This document shows, piece by piece, positions 16,197 to 23,973 of a stretch of DNA of 64,000 bases (position 1 is its first letter; each line of letters opens with the position of its first letter). The notes beneath the pieces are model-generated. The model ran no database searches, was not told where the DNA came from, and saw nothing but the letters and a program-made list of their open reading frames with translations. The position numbers and the translations under genes were made by a program. The DNA comes from Leptofilum sp041748655 (GTDB lineage Bacteria; Chloroflexota; Anaerolineae; Promineifilales; Promineifilaceae): the NCBI GenBank assembly GCA_041748655.1, contig JBGTCV010000055.1, positions 5,173-69,172 of the forward strand, read 5' to 3'.

Positions 16197-17993
16197 TTAT
16201 GCTTGCTCTACCCGCTCGGTGACATAAAACTCGATGATGTCGCCTGGCTGGTAATCACTCCAGTTGTCCAGACTGACACCAAATTCAAAGCCTGTGCGCA
16301 CTTCACGTACGTTGTCTTGATGATGCTTCAGGCTGCTCACTTTGCTATCGAAAAGGAGCTTGTTTTGGCGAATGATGCGGGCTTTGGCGTTGCGGCGGGC
16401 TTCGCCGGTGCGCATGAAGGAACCAGCAATGGCCCCAACGGTGCGAATTCGGAATACTTCGCGCACTTCGGCCCGGCCAATGACGCGGTCGGTATAAACG
16501 GGAGCCAGCATGCCTCTCATTGCTTTTTCTACGTCTTCAAACAGTTTGTAGATGATGCTGTAGGTGTTAATTTGCACCTGCTCGCTGTTGGCAGCGTTAC
16601 GGGCAATGGGATCGGCGTCTACGTTGAAGCCCAGAATCACGGCGTCTGAAGCGGAAGCGAGCATGACATCGAATTCGGTAATGTTACCGGTGCTGGCTAA
16701 CAAAATATCGATGGTCACTTCTTCGTTGTTGACGTTGATCTTTTTCAGGCTGTTGACAATCGGTTCCAGGGAACCTTGCACATCGGCCTTAACAATGAGA
16801 TTGAGGGTTTTGCTCTCTCCTTCTTGCAGCCGGTTAAAGAAATCTTCCAGGCTTACTTTACGCTCTTCGACTACCACACCGGCACGCTTTTGCTCCTGCA
16901 GCTCGGCCACAATTTTACGGGCGTCTTTTTCAGACTTTACCACGACAAACTGGTCGCCAGCCTGGGGCATACCGTTGAGCCCAGCGACGGCGACGGGGGT
17001 GGATGGGCCCGCTTTTTTGGTGATTTTGCCCAGAAAATCGAACATGGCTTTGATACGGCCGTAATGTTCCCCAATCAGCAGCGTATCACCATGATTCAGG
17101 GAGCCGTTTTGTACCAGCAGCGTGGCCATAATGCCCTGACCACGCTCCACACGCGCTTCCAGCACCGTACCGGTAGCCGAGCTGTTGGGATTGGCGCGGG
17201 GTTTAATATCTTCTGCCACCAGCAAAATGCCTTCCAACAAATCATCAATCCCCAGCTTTTCTTTAGCCGAAACGGGCACCACCATCGTGTCGCCGTCCCA
17301 CTCATCTGGCACCAGACCAATCTCACTGAGCTGCTGGAATACCTTATTGGGGTTGGCAGCGGGCAGATCGATTTTATTCATGGCCACAATAATCGGTACG
17401 CGAGCGGCGCGGGCATGGTCGGCCGCTTCCCGCGTCTGGGGCATCACGCCGTCATCGGCAGCTACCACCAAAATAGCGATGTCGGTAGCCTGAGCACCTC
17501 GGGCACGCATGGCGGTAAACGCCTCATGGCCGGGGGTGTCCAGGAAGGTAATCAGTTGGCCATTTTTCTCGGCCTGGTAAGCGCCAATGTGCTGGGTAAT
17601 GCCACCCGCCTCCCCTTCTTGCACTTTGGCCTCGCGAATGATATCTAGCAGGGAAGTTTTGCCATGATCGACATGCCCCAACATGGTAATGACCGGCGGG
17701 CGGGCCTGAAGATCCGCTTCTTTTTCGCCAGCCAAAACTTGCCGCCATCTGGGCTGTTCAGCGACATCAGCTGCCTCTTCAGCCTCTTCGATTGTGTCGG
17801 AGACAACTTCGTAGCCCATTTCCTCCGCCACGATGGCAGCGGTGTCAAAATCGATCTCCTGGTTGATGTTGGCCATGATGCCATTGTTCATCAACTCTTT
17901 AATAACATTAATTGGGCTAACGCCCATCAGCTCAGACAGTTCACGAACTGAAATATAGCTGGGTAGTTGAATGGGTGCTTTTGTTGTCGTCAT
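16197..17993 (-). CDS. infB: translation initiation factor IF-2, short form
   Basis: GTPase that brings initiator tRNA to the 30S subunit. At 598 residues it lacks the long N-terminal extension of proteobacterial IF-2. The N-terminal IF2-N domain (VRELSELMGVSPINVIKELM) is followed by the G motifs GHVDHGKTS, DTPGHEAF, AMNKIDL and SAKEKLG, then domains II-IV ending GDIIEFYVTERVEQA. Located between ylxR and rbfA. Confidence 0.97.
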   Translation of the reverse strand: MTTTKAPIQLPSYISVRELSELMGVSPINVIKELMNNGIMANINQEIDFDTAAIVAEEMGYEVVSDTIEEAEEAADVAEQPRWRQVLAGEKEADLQARPPVITMLGHVDHGKTSLLDIIREAKVQEGEAGGITQHIGAYQAEKNGQLITFLDTPGHEAFTAMRARGAQATDIAILVVAADDGVMPQTREAADHARAARVPIIVAMNKIDLPAANPNKVFQQLSEIGLVPDEWDGDTMVVPVSAKEKLGIDDLLEGILLVAEDIKPRANPNSSATGTVLEARVERGQGIMATLLVQNGSLNHGDTLLIGEHYGRIKAMFDFLGKITKKAGPSTPVAVAGLNGMPQAGDQFVVVKSEKDARKIVAELQEQKRAGVVVEERKVSLEDFFNRLQEGESKTLNLIVKADVQGSLEPIVNSLKKINVNNEEVTIDILLASTGNITEFDVMLASASDAVILGFNVDADPIARNAANSEQVQINTYSIIYKLFEDVEKAMRGMLAPVYTDRVIGRAEVREVFRIRTVGAIAGSFMRTGEARRNAKARIIRQNKLLFDSKVSSLKHHQDNVREVRTGFEFGVSLDNWSDYQPGDIIEFYVTERVEQA

Positions 17994-18089
17994 GTTTTAC
18001 TCTTCCTCATACAAAAACTGTTGACCAATTTTTGCTTGGTTACTCAAATGCCTGGCAGTGCGCAGGCTTTTTGTTACGTTACTTATTAT

Positions 18090-18401
18090 TTAGTGCGATT
18101 CTGCTTGTGACAAAATCGCTGGCCGCTGGGCGGCGATGGCTTCCAGGTCTGTGGGGTTCACGGTGGTTTTTAGCGCCTGACTAAGCAAACGGCCGTTTGC
18201 CACCGCTTTATCCCAACAAACTGGCTGGTCACACAAATATGCCCCACGGCCGTTTTGTTTCCCGGTAAGATCAACCACAACTGTGCCTTCTGGCGTGTGT
18301 ACCAGGCGGGTCAGCCGCCGTTTGTCGCGCTTTTCGCGGCAAACAAGGCAAGTGCGCTGGGGCACATGTTTAGGACGTGGTGGCTGCTTTTTTTTACTCA
18401 C
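18090..18401 (-). CDS. ylxR: YlxR family RNA-binding protein
   Basis: 103-residue basic protein of the YlxR/DUF448 family, a partner of RNase P RNA (RnpM) in Firmicutes. The signature RTCLVCREKRDKRRLTRLV (zinc-ribbon-like) and GRGAYLCDQPVCW are present. It sits between nusA and infB as in many bacteria, about 230 bases after nusA and 96 before infB. Confidence 0.93.
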   Translation of the reverse strand: MSKKKQPPRPKHVPQRTCLVCREKRDKRRLTRLVHTPEGTVVVDLTGKQNGRGAYLCDQPVCWDKAVANGRLLSQALKTTVNPTDLEAIAAQRPAILSQAESH

Positions 18402-18634
18402 TGTTTTTTACCAAAATCACGAAGCCACGGAGGGGGCCAGACACGGCCGTTCCCTACGTGGCTCTGTTACAAAAATTGTTCAAGTGCAGTGTTGTTTGGG
18501 GAGACAGTTGTGACCCACTCTCTCCCGCTGCCTAATATTTACATCACTGACTCCAGTAATCTCTTATCATGATTTTATCCCGCAGCTAAGCGGCCGTTGC
18601 AAAATCGGCCGTTTGGCAATGGTGACTACTGGTT

Positions 18635-20611
18635 CTAAAAATCATCGATGTCGTACTCTTCCCATTCGGGACGATGGCGGCTGCCTTTACGCTTCCGCTT
18701 AACCACAACCTCGCCAGATTTCTCATCCAGCACCAGCTGCTTGCCTTTGCGACCACGCCGCCGCTCTTCCTCTGGGTCTACTTCTGGCGTCGTGGTGGGA
18801 CGAGCAACAACCACAGCTGGTTTTTTAGGTTCTGGCTGCTTTTTAGGCTCTTTCACTGCCGGTCCCTCAATGAGTGATTGAGACAAATCGTCAATGACAG
18901 GGGTCGGTTCCGCTTCTGGTTCAGGTTCGGCAACGGCCGTTTCCAGCGCTTCTTCCGCTTCGGCTTCGACCACAGCTTCAAGCTCGGCTTCTGCTTCAGG
19001 TTCTACCACTGCTTCAACCTCAGCAACCTCAGCTTCAACCTCTGTTTCGGCTTCTGCCACTTCAGCCACAGCTTCGCCTTCTGCCTCAGCCACAACTTCC
19101 GGTTCTGTCACCTCATCCCAGCCATCGAAGTTGTTCAGATGTTCCTGCACAACCTCCAGCGCTTTATCGCCCAGCCCCTTGATATTGAGGAAAACATCCT
19201 CACCTAACGAGAGGGTCATCATGAGAGCGCCCACCGTTTCAATTTCGGCATCCAGCAGCAGGTTGTGAACACGCCCGGGCAAATCCAGCACCTCCAAATC
19301 AAGCTGCCATGCCTGATCGGGAATTGCTTTACGCGCTTCGGTGCGTGCTTTACGTTCTGCCTCAAAGGTGGTGGCACGGGCGGCAATAATCTTGCCTTCT
19401 ACGCCACCTACCAGCCGGTCCAGATTATAATAATCTTCGGAGGTGATGGGGCGACCCGCTTCTTTCTTGGCCAACACGAGTGTAGCCGATTCGATAAGCT
19501 TTTCGTTGCCCACAATGGCCGGGTCGGCGGCTGGATGATCCAGGTTATTCAACGAATCGGCCGCAGCTTCGGTCAGGCTTTTGATGTCGATGCGCCAGCC
19601 AGTGAGCTTGGCACCCAGACGCGCATTTTGCCCTTCGCGCCCGATGGCCAGAGAGAGCTGATCATCGGGTACAATGACAACGGCCGTTTTTCCATCGGCA
19701 AAACTTTCTTCCAAAAAGACGTGGGAAACCCGCGCCGGGCTAAGCGCCTTGGCAATAAACGTCTGCTGATTGGAATCCCACTCAATGACGTCGATCTTTT
19801 CATCATTCAGCTCGCGCACAATGCTCTGAATGCGCACGCCGCGCATACCCACACAAGCGCCAACCGGGTCTACGCCCGGCTGCAAGGCCAGCACAGCCAC
19901 TTTAGAACGCTGCCCTGCTTCGCGGGCAATGCTCTTGATTTCTACCTGACCGTTATAAATTTCCGGCACTTCCAACTCTAGCAAGCGGCGCAGCAGGTTG
20001 CGATGATTTCGGCTGACAAAGATTTGCGGACCGCGATTGGTGCGGCGCACTTCCAGCACATAGACGCGAATCTTGTCGTGTGCCCGGTATCGTTCCCCCT
20101 GAACCTGCTGGCTCTTGGGCAAAATTGCCTCGGTGCGGCCCAGGCCAATGGTGAGATGCTGACCACTGATGCTTTGCACCGTGCCGTTGACCAGCTCGCC
20201 CTCACGGCCCGAGAAATCTTCATAAAGCTGTTCCCGTTCTGCTTCGCGAACGCGCTGGAGCAGCACCTGCTTGGCCGTTTGGGCAGCAATACGCCCAAAC
20301 GTGGAGGTGGTGCTGTCTACCATCACCAAATCACCATACTCGGCATCCGGGTAGCCTTCCCGTTGGGCCTGTTCCAGCAGCACTTCGGTACGATTGTCGA
20401 AAATCGAATCCACTACCTCTTTTTCGGTATAGATGGTGGGCTCGCCCGTGCGGGGGTCGATATCAACCGTCACCTTTTGCTGGGCGCTGATGTTGATATC
20501 GCGCCGGTAAGCGGAAACCAGGGCCGTTTTAAGCGCCTCGAAGACTTCCTCTTTAGGCAGGCCGCGCTGTTCACAAATTTCATTGAAGGCTAATATAAAT
20601 TCGCTTTTCAT
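18635..20611 (-). CDS. nusA: transcription termination/antitermination protein NusA with long acidic tail
   Basis: RNA polymerase-binding elongation factor. NTD (FILAFNEICEQRGLPKEEVFEALKTALVSAYRR), S1 domain (ELVNGTVQSISGQHLTIGLG), KH1 (DPVGACVGMRGVRIQSIVREL) and KH2 (AIGREGQNARLGAKLTGW) are in order, followed by helix-hairpin-helix material. Residues about 505-600 are a low-complexity Glu/Ala/Val tail, and the end is basic (KGKQLVLDEKSGEVVVKRKRKGSRHR), so the 658 residues far exceed the usual 350-500. rimP, normally upstream, is absent; a divergent exonuclease gene occupies that side. Confidence 0.95.
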   Translation of the reverse strand: MKSEFILAFNEICEQRGLPKEEVFEALKTALVSAYRRDINISAQQKVTVDIDPRTGEPTIYTEKEVVDSIFDNRTEVLLEQAQREGYPDAEYGDLVMVDSTTSTFGRIAAQTAKQVLLQRVREAEREQLYEDFSGREGELVNGTVQSISGQHLTIGLGRTEAILPKSQQVQGERYRAHDKIRVYVLEVRRTNRGPQIFVSRNHRNLLRRLLELEVPEIYNGQVEIKSIAREAGQRSKVAVLALQPGVDPVGACVGMRGVRIQSIVRELNDEKIDVIEWDSNQQTFIAKALSPARVSHVFLEESFADGKTAVVIVPDDQLSLAIGREGQNARLGAKLTGWRIDIKSLTEAAADSLNNLDHPAADPAIVGNEKLIESATLVLAKKEAGRPITSEDYYNLDRLVGGVEGKIIAARATTFEAERKARTEARKAIPDQAWQLDLEVLDLPGRVHNLLLDAEIETVGALMMTLSLGEDVFLNIKGLGDKALEVVQEHLNNFDGWDEVTEPEVVAEAEGEAVAEVAEAETEVEAEVAEVEAVVEPEAEAELEAVVEAEAEEALETAVAEPEPEAEPTPVIDDLSQSLIEGPAVKEPKKQPEPKKPAVVVARPTTTPEVDPEEERRRGRKGKQLVLDEKSGEVVVKRKRKGSRHRPEWEEYDIDDF

Positions 20612-20660
20612 AGAGCAAATACCTTGTTTTCAAATAATCTATTTCTTGAGGCCATGCCAC

Positions 20661-20666
20661 ATTATA
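20661..20666 (-). promoter_or_regulatory. -10 element of the nusA operon promoter
   Basis: A perfect TATAAT on the minus strand, about 50 bases upstream of the nusA start. The -35 is weak (a TTAAGA-like hexamer at short spacing). Confidence 0.4.
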
Positions 20667-20713
20667 TGGTACGAAACAGCCTCTTAACTTTAATCTGCTG
20701 ATAGAGCCAAGAA

Positions 20714-20740
20714 ACAAAAAAAGTGGGGGCTGCCCACTTT
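20714..20740 (-). terminator. intrinsic terminator facing the nusA promoter
   Basis: AAAGTGGG-CAGCC-CCCACTTT followed by a T-run when read on the minus strand. It would stop antisense transcription from the divergent gene side just before the nusA promoter. It may be a relic of a lost upstream gene. Confidence 0.55.
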
Positions 20741-20872
20741 CCGCGTTGCACTCGTCAAATGTGTGGGCAGTATAACATGGGTTTAGCCAGTTGGCAAAAT
20801 TTCTCATATGAAGAAAATGGGCAAAATATGTGGGGTTTCGCCACGAGCAGCGGAGTTGTTTACAATTGGGTC

Positions 20873-21715
20873 ATGGTGTTGAATTGGTTGGAGCAACGGC
20901 CGTCTGACGTGCCGCTGGTAATACTGGATACGGAAACCACCGGACTGTACCCTGGTCTGGGTCATCGCGTGGTGGAAATTGGGGCTATTCGCCTGGAAAA
21001 TTGGCGCGAGGTGGGGCAAATGAGCGCTCTGCTGCAACCAGAGCGCAAGATGGACCCCAAAGCCAGCAGTGTCAACGGCATTAGCGATGACGATTTGCTG
21101 GGAAGGCCCACCTTTAGCCAGGTGGCCAACGAACTACTGGCGCTGCTGGATGGGGCGGTGCTGGTGGCCCACAATGCAGAATTCGACGCTGGTTTTCTGG
21201 GGCAGGAGCTGCTCATTCACGGTTTAAAAACCAGCGGCGTACCGGAAACCCTGCCCAATCCGTGGCTGTGTACCTTGCAGCTGGCACGGCGGCATTTTCA
21301 TTTTGGGCGGAACAACCTGAGCCACATTGCGGCACATTTAGGAGTACGCATGGGACGGGCGCATCGGGCGCTGAGCGATGTGTATATGACGGCCGAAATT
21401 CTCAAGCGGATGGTGCGCACGCTGGAACAGCGTCGGCTGGAAACGGTGGATGATTTGCTTCATGCCCAGGGTGCGCCTATTTTTGCGCCGTCACTTATCA
21501 ATGTGGTTTTACCGGAAATGGTGTCGGCGGCTTTGGCAAACGGCCGTAATTTACGCATTCTCTACCTGGGCCAAAGTGGGGAATCTAGCCGTGAGATCAC
21601 GCCGCTTTTCCCCAGCCGGCATCGTAATGTTGCCTACCTGATTGCATACTGCCATCGGGCCAAAGATCAGCGCACTTTTCGGCTGGATCGCATTTTTAGT
21701 GCGGAACTGCTCTAA
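20873..21715 (+). CDS. DEDDh 3'-5' exonuclease fused to a C-terminal WYL-like domain
   Basis: 280-residue protein. The N-terminal DnaQ/epsilon-type exonuclease has Exo I VILDTETTG, Exo II VLVAHNAEFDAGFL and Exo III HRALSDVYMT, all with catalytic acids and the HRALSD histidine. After a linker, NLRILYLGQSGESSREITPLFPS and VAYLIAYCHRAKDQRTFRLDRI match the core of the WYL ligand-binding domain. The open frame begins at 20723, but the first 50 residues look non-coding, so ATG 20873 is used; the start is uncertain. A TTGCAC...TATAAC promoter candidate with a long 19-base spacer lies at about 20745-20775. Confidence 0.82.
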   Translation: MVLNWLEQRPSDVPLVILDTETTGLYPGLGHRVVEIGAIRLENWREVGQMSALLQPERKMDPKASSVNGISDDDLLGRPTFSQVANELLALLDGAVLVAHNAEFDAGFLGQELLIHGLKTSGVPETLPNPWLCTLQLARRHFHFGRNNLSHIAAHLGVRMGRAHRALSDVYMTAEILKRMVRTLEQRRLETVDDLLHAQGAPIFAPSLINVVLPEMVSAALANGRNLRILYLGQSGESSREITPLFPSRHRNVAYLIAYCHRAKDQRTFRLDRIFSAELL

Positions 21716-21760
21716 ATGCAGGTTTTTTCTTCATTCAACAGCGCAACAGGAACATCGTTC

Positions 21761-23020
21761 ATGTCTAAATTGTCTAACATCTCTTTGACCCGCTCGCGGA
21801 ACGGCCGTATGTTCCTGTTTGGCTTTCTCTACTTTACGCAGGGAGCCATTGCTGCTTATGTGCTGGTATTCAACAACCTGTATTTGCGGGCTTTTGGGGC
21901 GGCGGCGTGGCAGCTTTCCCTGCTCAACGGCTTGTTGATCATTCCTTTTATACTCAAAATTGGCATTGGCATGTTGAGTGACAAGGTAAAGTTACAGCTG
22001 CCCTTTTTTGGGTCGGGGCATAGACGGCCGTATATCAGCCTGGGCCTCTTGTTGATTTCCGTAGCGGGCATTGCGGCGGCGTTTGTGCCGCCGGTAGAGA
22101 TGTATCCGCTGTTTGTGATGACGGCGCTGTTTATTGCCCTGGGGCTGGCCCTGTATGACACGGTGGCAGACGGGTACGCCATCGACGTGACGCCAGCGGA
22201 GGAGCAGGGGCAAATTCAGGGGGTGATGGTGGTAGGGCGGGCGCTGGGGCTGGTGACGTTGGCTTCGATTTACGGCCGTATCATCGAGCTGCTCGGCTGG
22301 CCAGTCATCTTTGTGGCCGTGGCCTTGCTCACGCTCACCCCACAACTGCTGCTCCGCTTTACCCACGAAGCAGAAGATCGTGCCCAGACACAGACGTTTA
22401 GCTGGGAAGCGCTGCGCAGGCTGTGGCGGCCCGATATTTTTCGCTTTAGCCTGTACGCGATTGTCTACTCCGTGGCCGTTTACGGGGCAAATGCCATTGT
22501 GGCCCTGTTTGCCAATGAAGGGCTGGGGCAGTCGTTGGTGCAGGTGGGGGATGTGGCCGCGCTGGGCGGGGTAGGGATGGTGATTGGCGGTGTTTCAGCC
22601 ACTGCCGTCATCCGTCGTCCCACCGTTTCAATCTGGCAGCAGGGGATGTGGACGGCCGTTGGCGTGTTTATCATATTGCTGCTGATGGCGATGGTGGCCA
22701 ATGAAGGCAACATCATGCTGATGTTTGTGCTGTGGGGCATTTGCCTGTCGGCATCGGAGCTAATTTACATCACGCTGGCGATGGCCAAGGCAGACCGGCG
22801 CATGGGAGCGGGGCAGTTTGCCATCTTCATGGCAATCTCTAACGTGGGTGTTGGCTTGGGCCAATCTACCTCTACCAGCCTGATCGATACGATAGATTTT
22901 CGCTGGATTTTTGTGGGGCTGGCGATCTTTAGCCTGCTCTCGTTCCCGCTGCTGGTGGCTATGCGGCAAGATGATAAACGAAATCCGAATCCGCTGCTAA
23001 CGGCCGTTTCCGGGAGTTAG
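21761..23020 (+). CDS. MFS transporter
   Basis: 419-residue major facilitator protein with about 12 membrane segments. The N-half loop GIGMLSDKVKLQLPFFGSGHRRPYI and the DTVADGYAIDVTPAEEQGQIQG region resemble the PAT/AmpG-like and pigment-associated MFS branches, but substrate cannot be told. ATG at 21761 is preferred because CAGGAAC precedes it; the frame opens right after the stop of the exonuclease gene, so the two are probably cotranscribed. Confidence 0.85.
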   Translation: MSKLSNISLTRSRNGRMFLFGFLYFTQGAIAAYVLVFNNLYLRAFGAAAWQLSLLNGLLIIPFILKIGIGMLSDKVKLQLPFFGSGHRRPYISLGLLLISVAGIAAAFVPPVEMYPLFVMTALFIALGLALYDTVADGYAIDVTPAEEQGQIQGVMVVGRALGLVTLASIYGRIIELLGWPVIFVAVALLTLTPQLLLRFTHEAEDRAQTQTFSWEALRRLWRPDIFRFSLYAIVYSVAVYGANAIVALFANEGLGQSLVQVGDVAALGGVGMVIGGVSATAVIRRPTVSIWQQGMWTAVGVFIILLLMAMVANEGNIMLMFVLWGICLSASELIYITLAMAKADRRMGAGQFAIFMAISNVGVGLGQSTSTSLIDTIDFRWIFVGLAIFSLLSFPLLVAMRQDDKRNPNPLLTAVSGS

Positions 23021-23062
23021 TACATTATCAGTCAGTATCTTACCAGTCAGATTCTGGCACAA

Positions 23063-23158
23063 AGAGCAAGAATTTTTAACGCAAAGATGCAAAGTGGAAA
23101 AGGGGCAAAAGTTCTTTATTTCCCTTTGCTTCTTTGCGCCTTTGCGTCAAAAGATTTT
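23063..23158. repeat. palindromic repeat of GCAAAGATGCAAAG words (type F)
   Basis: ACGCAAAGATGCAAAGTGG words and an inverted TTTGCTTCTTTGCGCCTTTGCGTC arm lie between the MFS and HAD genes. Short relatives at 13760 and inside the purK frame near 960. Confidence 0.7.
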
Positions 23159-23200
23159 CTGGCTCGTCCAGATTAGGTCAAAACAGACGGCAGATGGCCG

Positions 23201-23893
23201 TTATCTGTGCAAACCTGCGTTCATCTGTGTCCCATTTTCTCCAAAAAAGCTGTCTAAATTAGCCAGAACCTCGTGCAGGGAGCTGTAGCGGTGGTGGACG
23301 TGGCTGAAATCGGTCGTGTTGGTTTGGGCATTGGGAATGGCAATCGTCGTCATGCCCGCTGCGGCGGCTGCCTGGCTGCCGGGGCCGGAATCTTCCAGCG
23401 CCAGGCAATGTTCAGCAGCAATACCCAGCCGTTTGGCTGCCAGCAGGTAAATTTCGGGGTGAGGTTTGCCGTGGCTCACTTCGTCCCCGGCGACGATGGC
23501 GTGGCAGCGATCGTGCAGGCCGAGCTGGTGCAAAATCTCCAGAGCGTGGCTGCGCGGGCTGGAGGTGGCCACCGCCCAGGGGATCTGCCGCTGGGCAATT
23601 TCGGCGTGGAGTTCGTGCAGGCCTGGCATGACGGGCACGCCGTTGGCCCGAATCTGGCTGTAGATGGCGGCCCGTTTCTCGATGATCACGGCCACAGGTT
23701 CCGGCAGGTTGAACAGCGCCTTGATGGTCGGTGTGCTGACATCGGCCCGCAGCCCAATAATGCGGCTGACAATTTCTGCGGTGAGCTGATGGCCATACGG
23801 CCGTAAATATTCATCCCACGCCTGCTGCGACAATGGTTCACTGTCCACCATCAACCCATCCATATCAAAAACAATTGCCTGGAGCTGGCTCAT
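23201..23893 (-). CDS. HAD family hydrolase (beta-phosphoglucomutase-like)
   Basis: 230-residue HAD superfamily subclass IA protein: nucleophile and acid Asp in VFDMDGLMVDSEP, motif II VATSSPRS, motif III Lys in HGKPHPEIYLLAAKRLG and motif IV LALEDSGPGSQAA. The helical cap and motifs suit beta-phosphoglucomutase or a sugar phosphatase; substrate unknown. The final GTQMNAGLHR is encoded by an ACGCAG-type repeat that also provides the stop, so the native C-terminus is probably altered. Confidence 0.88.
   Translation of the reverse strand: MSQLQAIVFDMDGLMVDSEPLSQQAWDEYLRPYGHQLTAEIVSRIIGLRADVSTPTIKALFNLPEPVAVIIEKRAAIYSQIRANGVPVMPGLHELHAEIAQRQIPWAVATSSPRSHALEILHQLGLHDRCHAIVAGDEVSHGKPHPEIYLLAAKRLGIAAEHCLALEDSGPGSQAAAAAGMTTIAIPNAQTNTTDFSHVHHRYSSLHEVLANLDSFFGENGTQMNAGLHR
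23203..23250. repeat. type D repeat forming the 3' end of the HAD gene
   Basis: GTTATCTGTGCAAACCTGCG and CATCTGTGTCCC words, related to 30175-30243, cover the last codons and stop of the HAD gene. Confidence 0.5.
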
Positions 23894-23973
23894 AAAAATC
23901 CCTTTTTGTTGATATTGGTAACGACTAACCGCGAAAGGTATCGCCGAGGCCGATTTACCCCTCGACTTTCCTC

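Noticed and set aside
18894..19268. Plus-strand Ser/Ala/Thr-rich frame
   Set aside because: It is the complement of the Glu/Ala/Val repeats of the nusA tail, with no start signal or homology.
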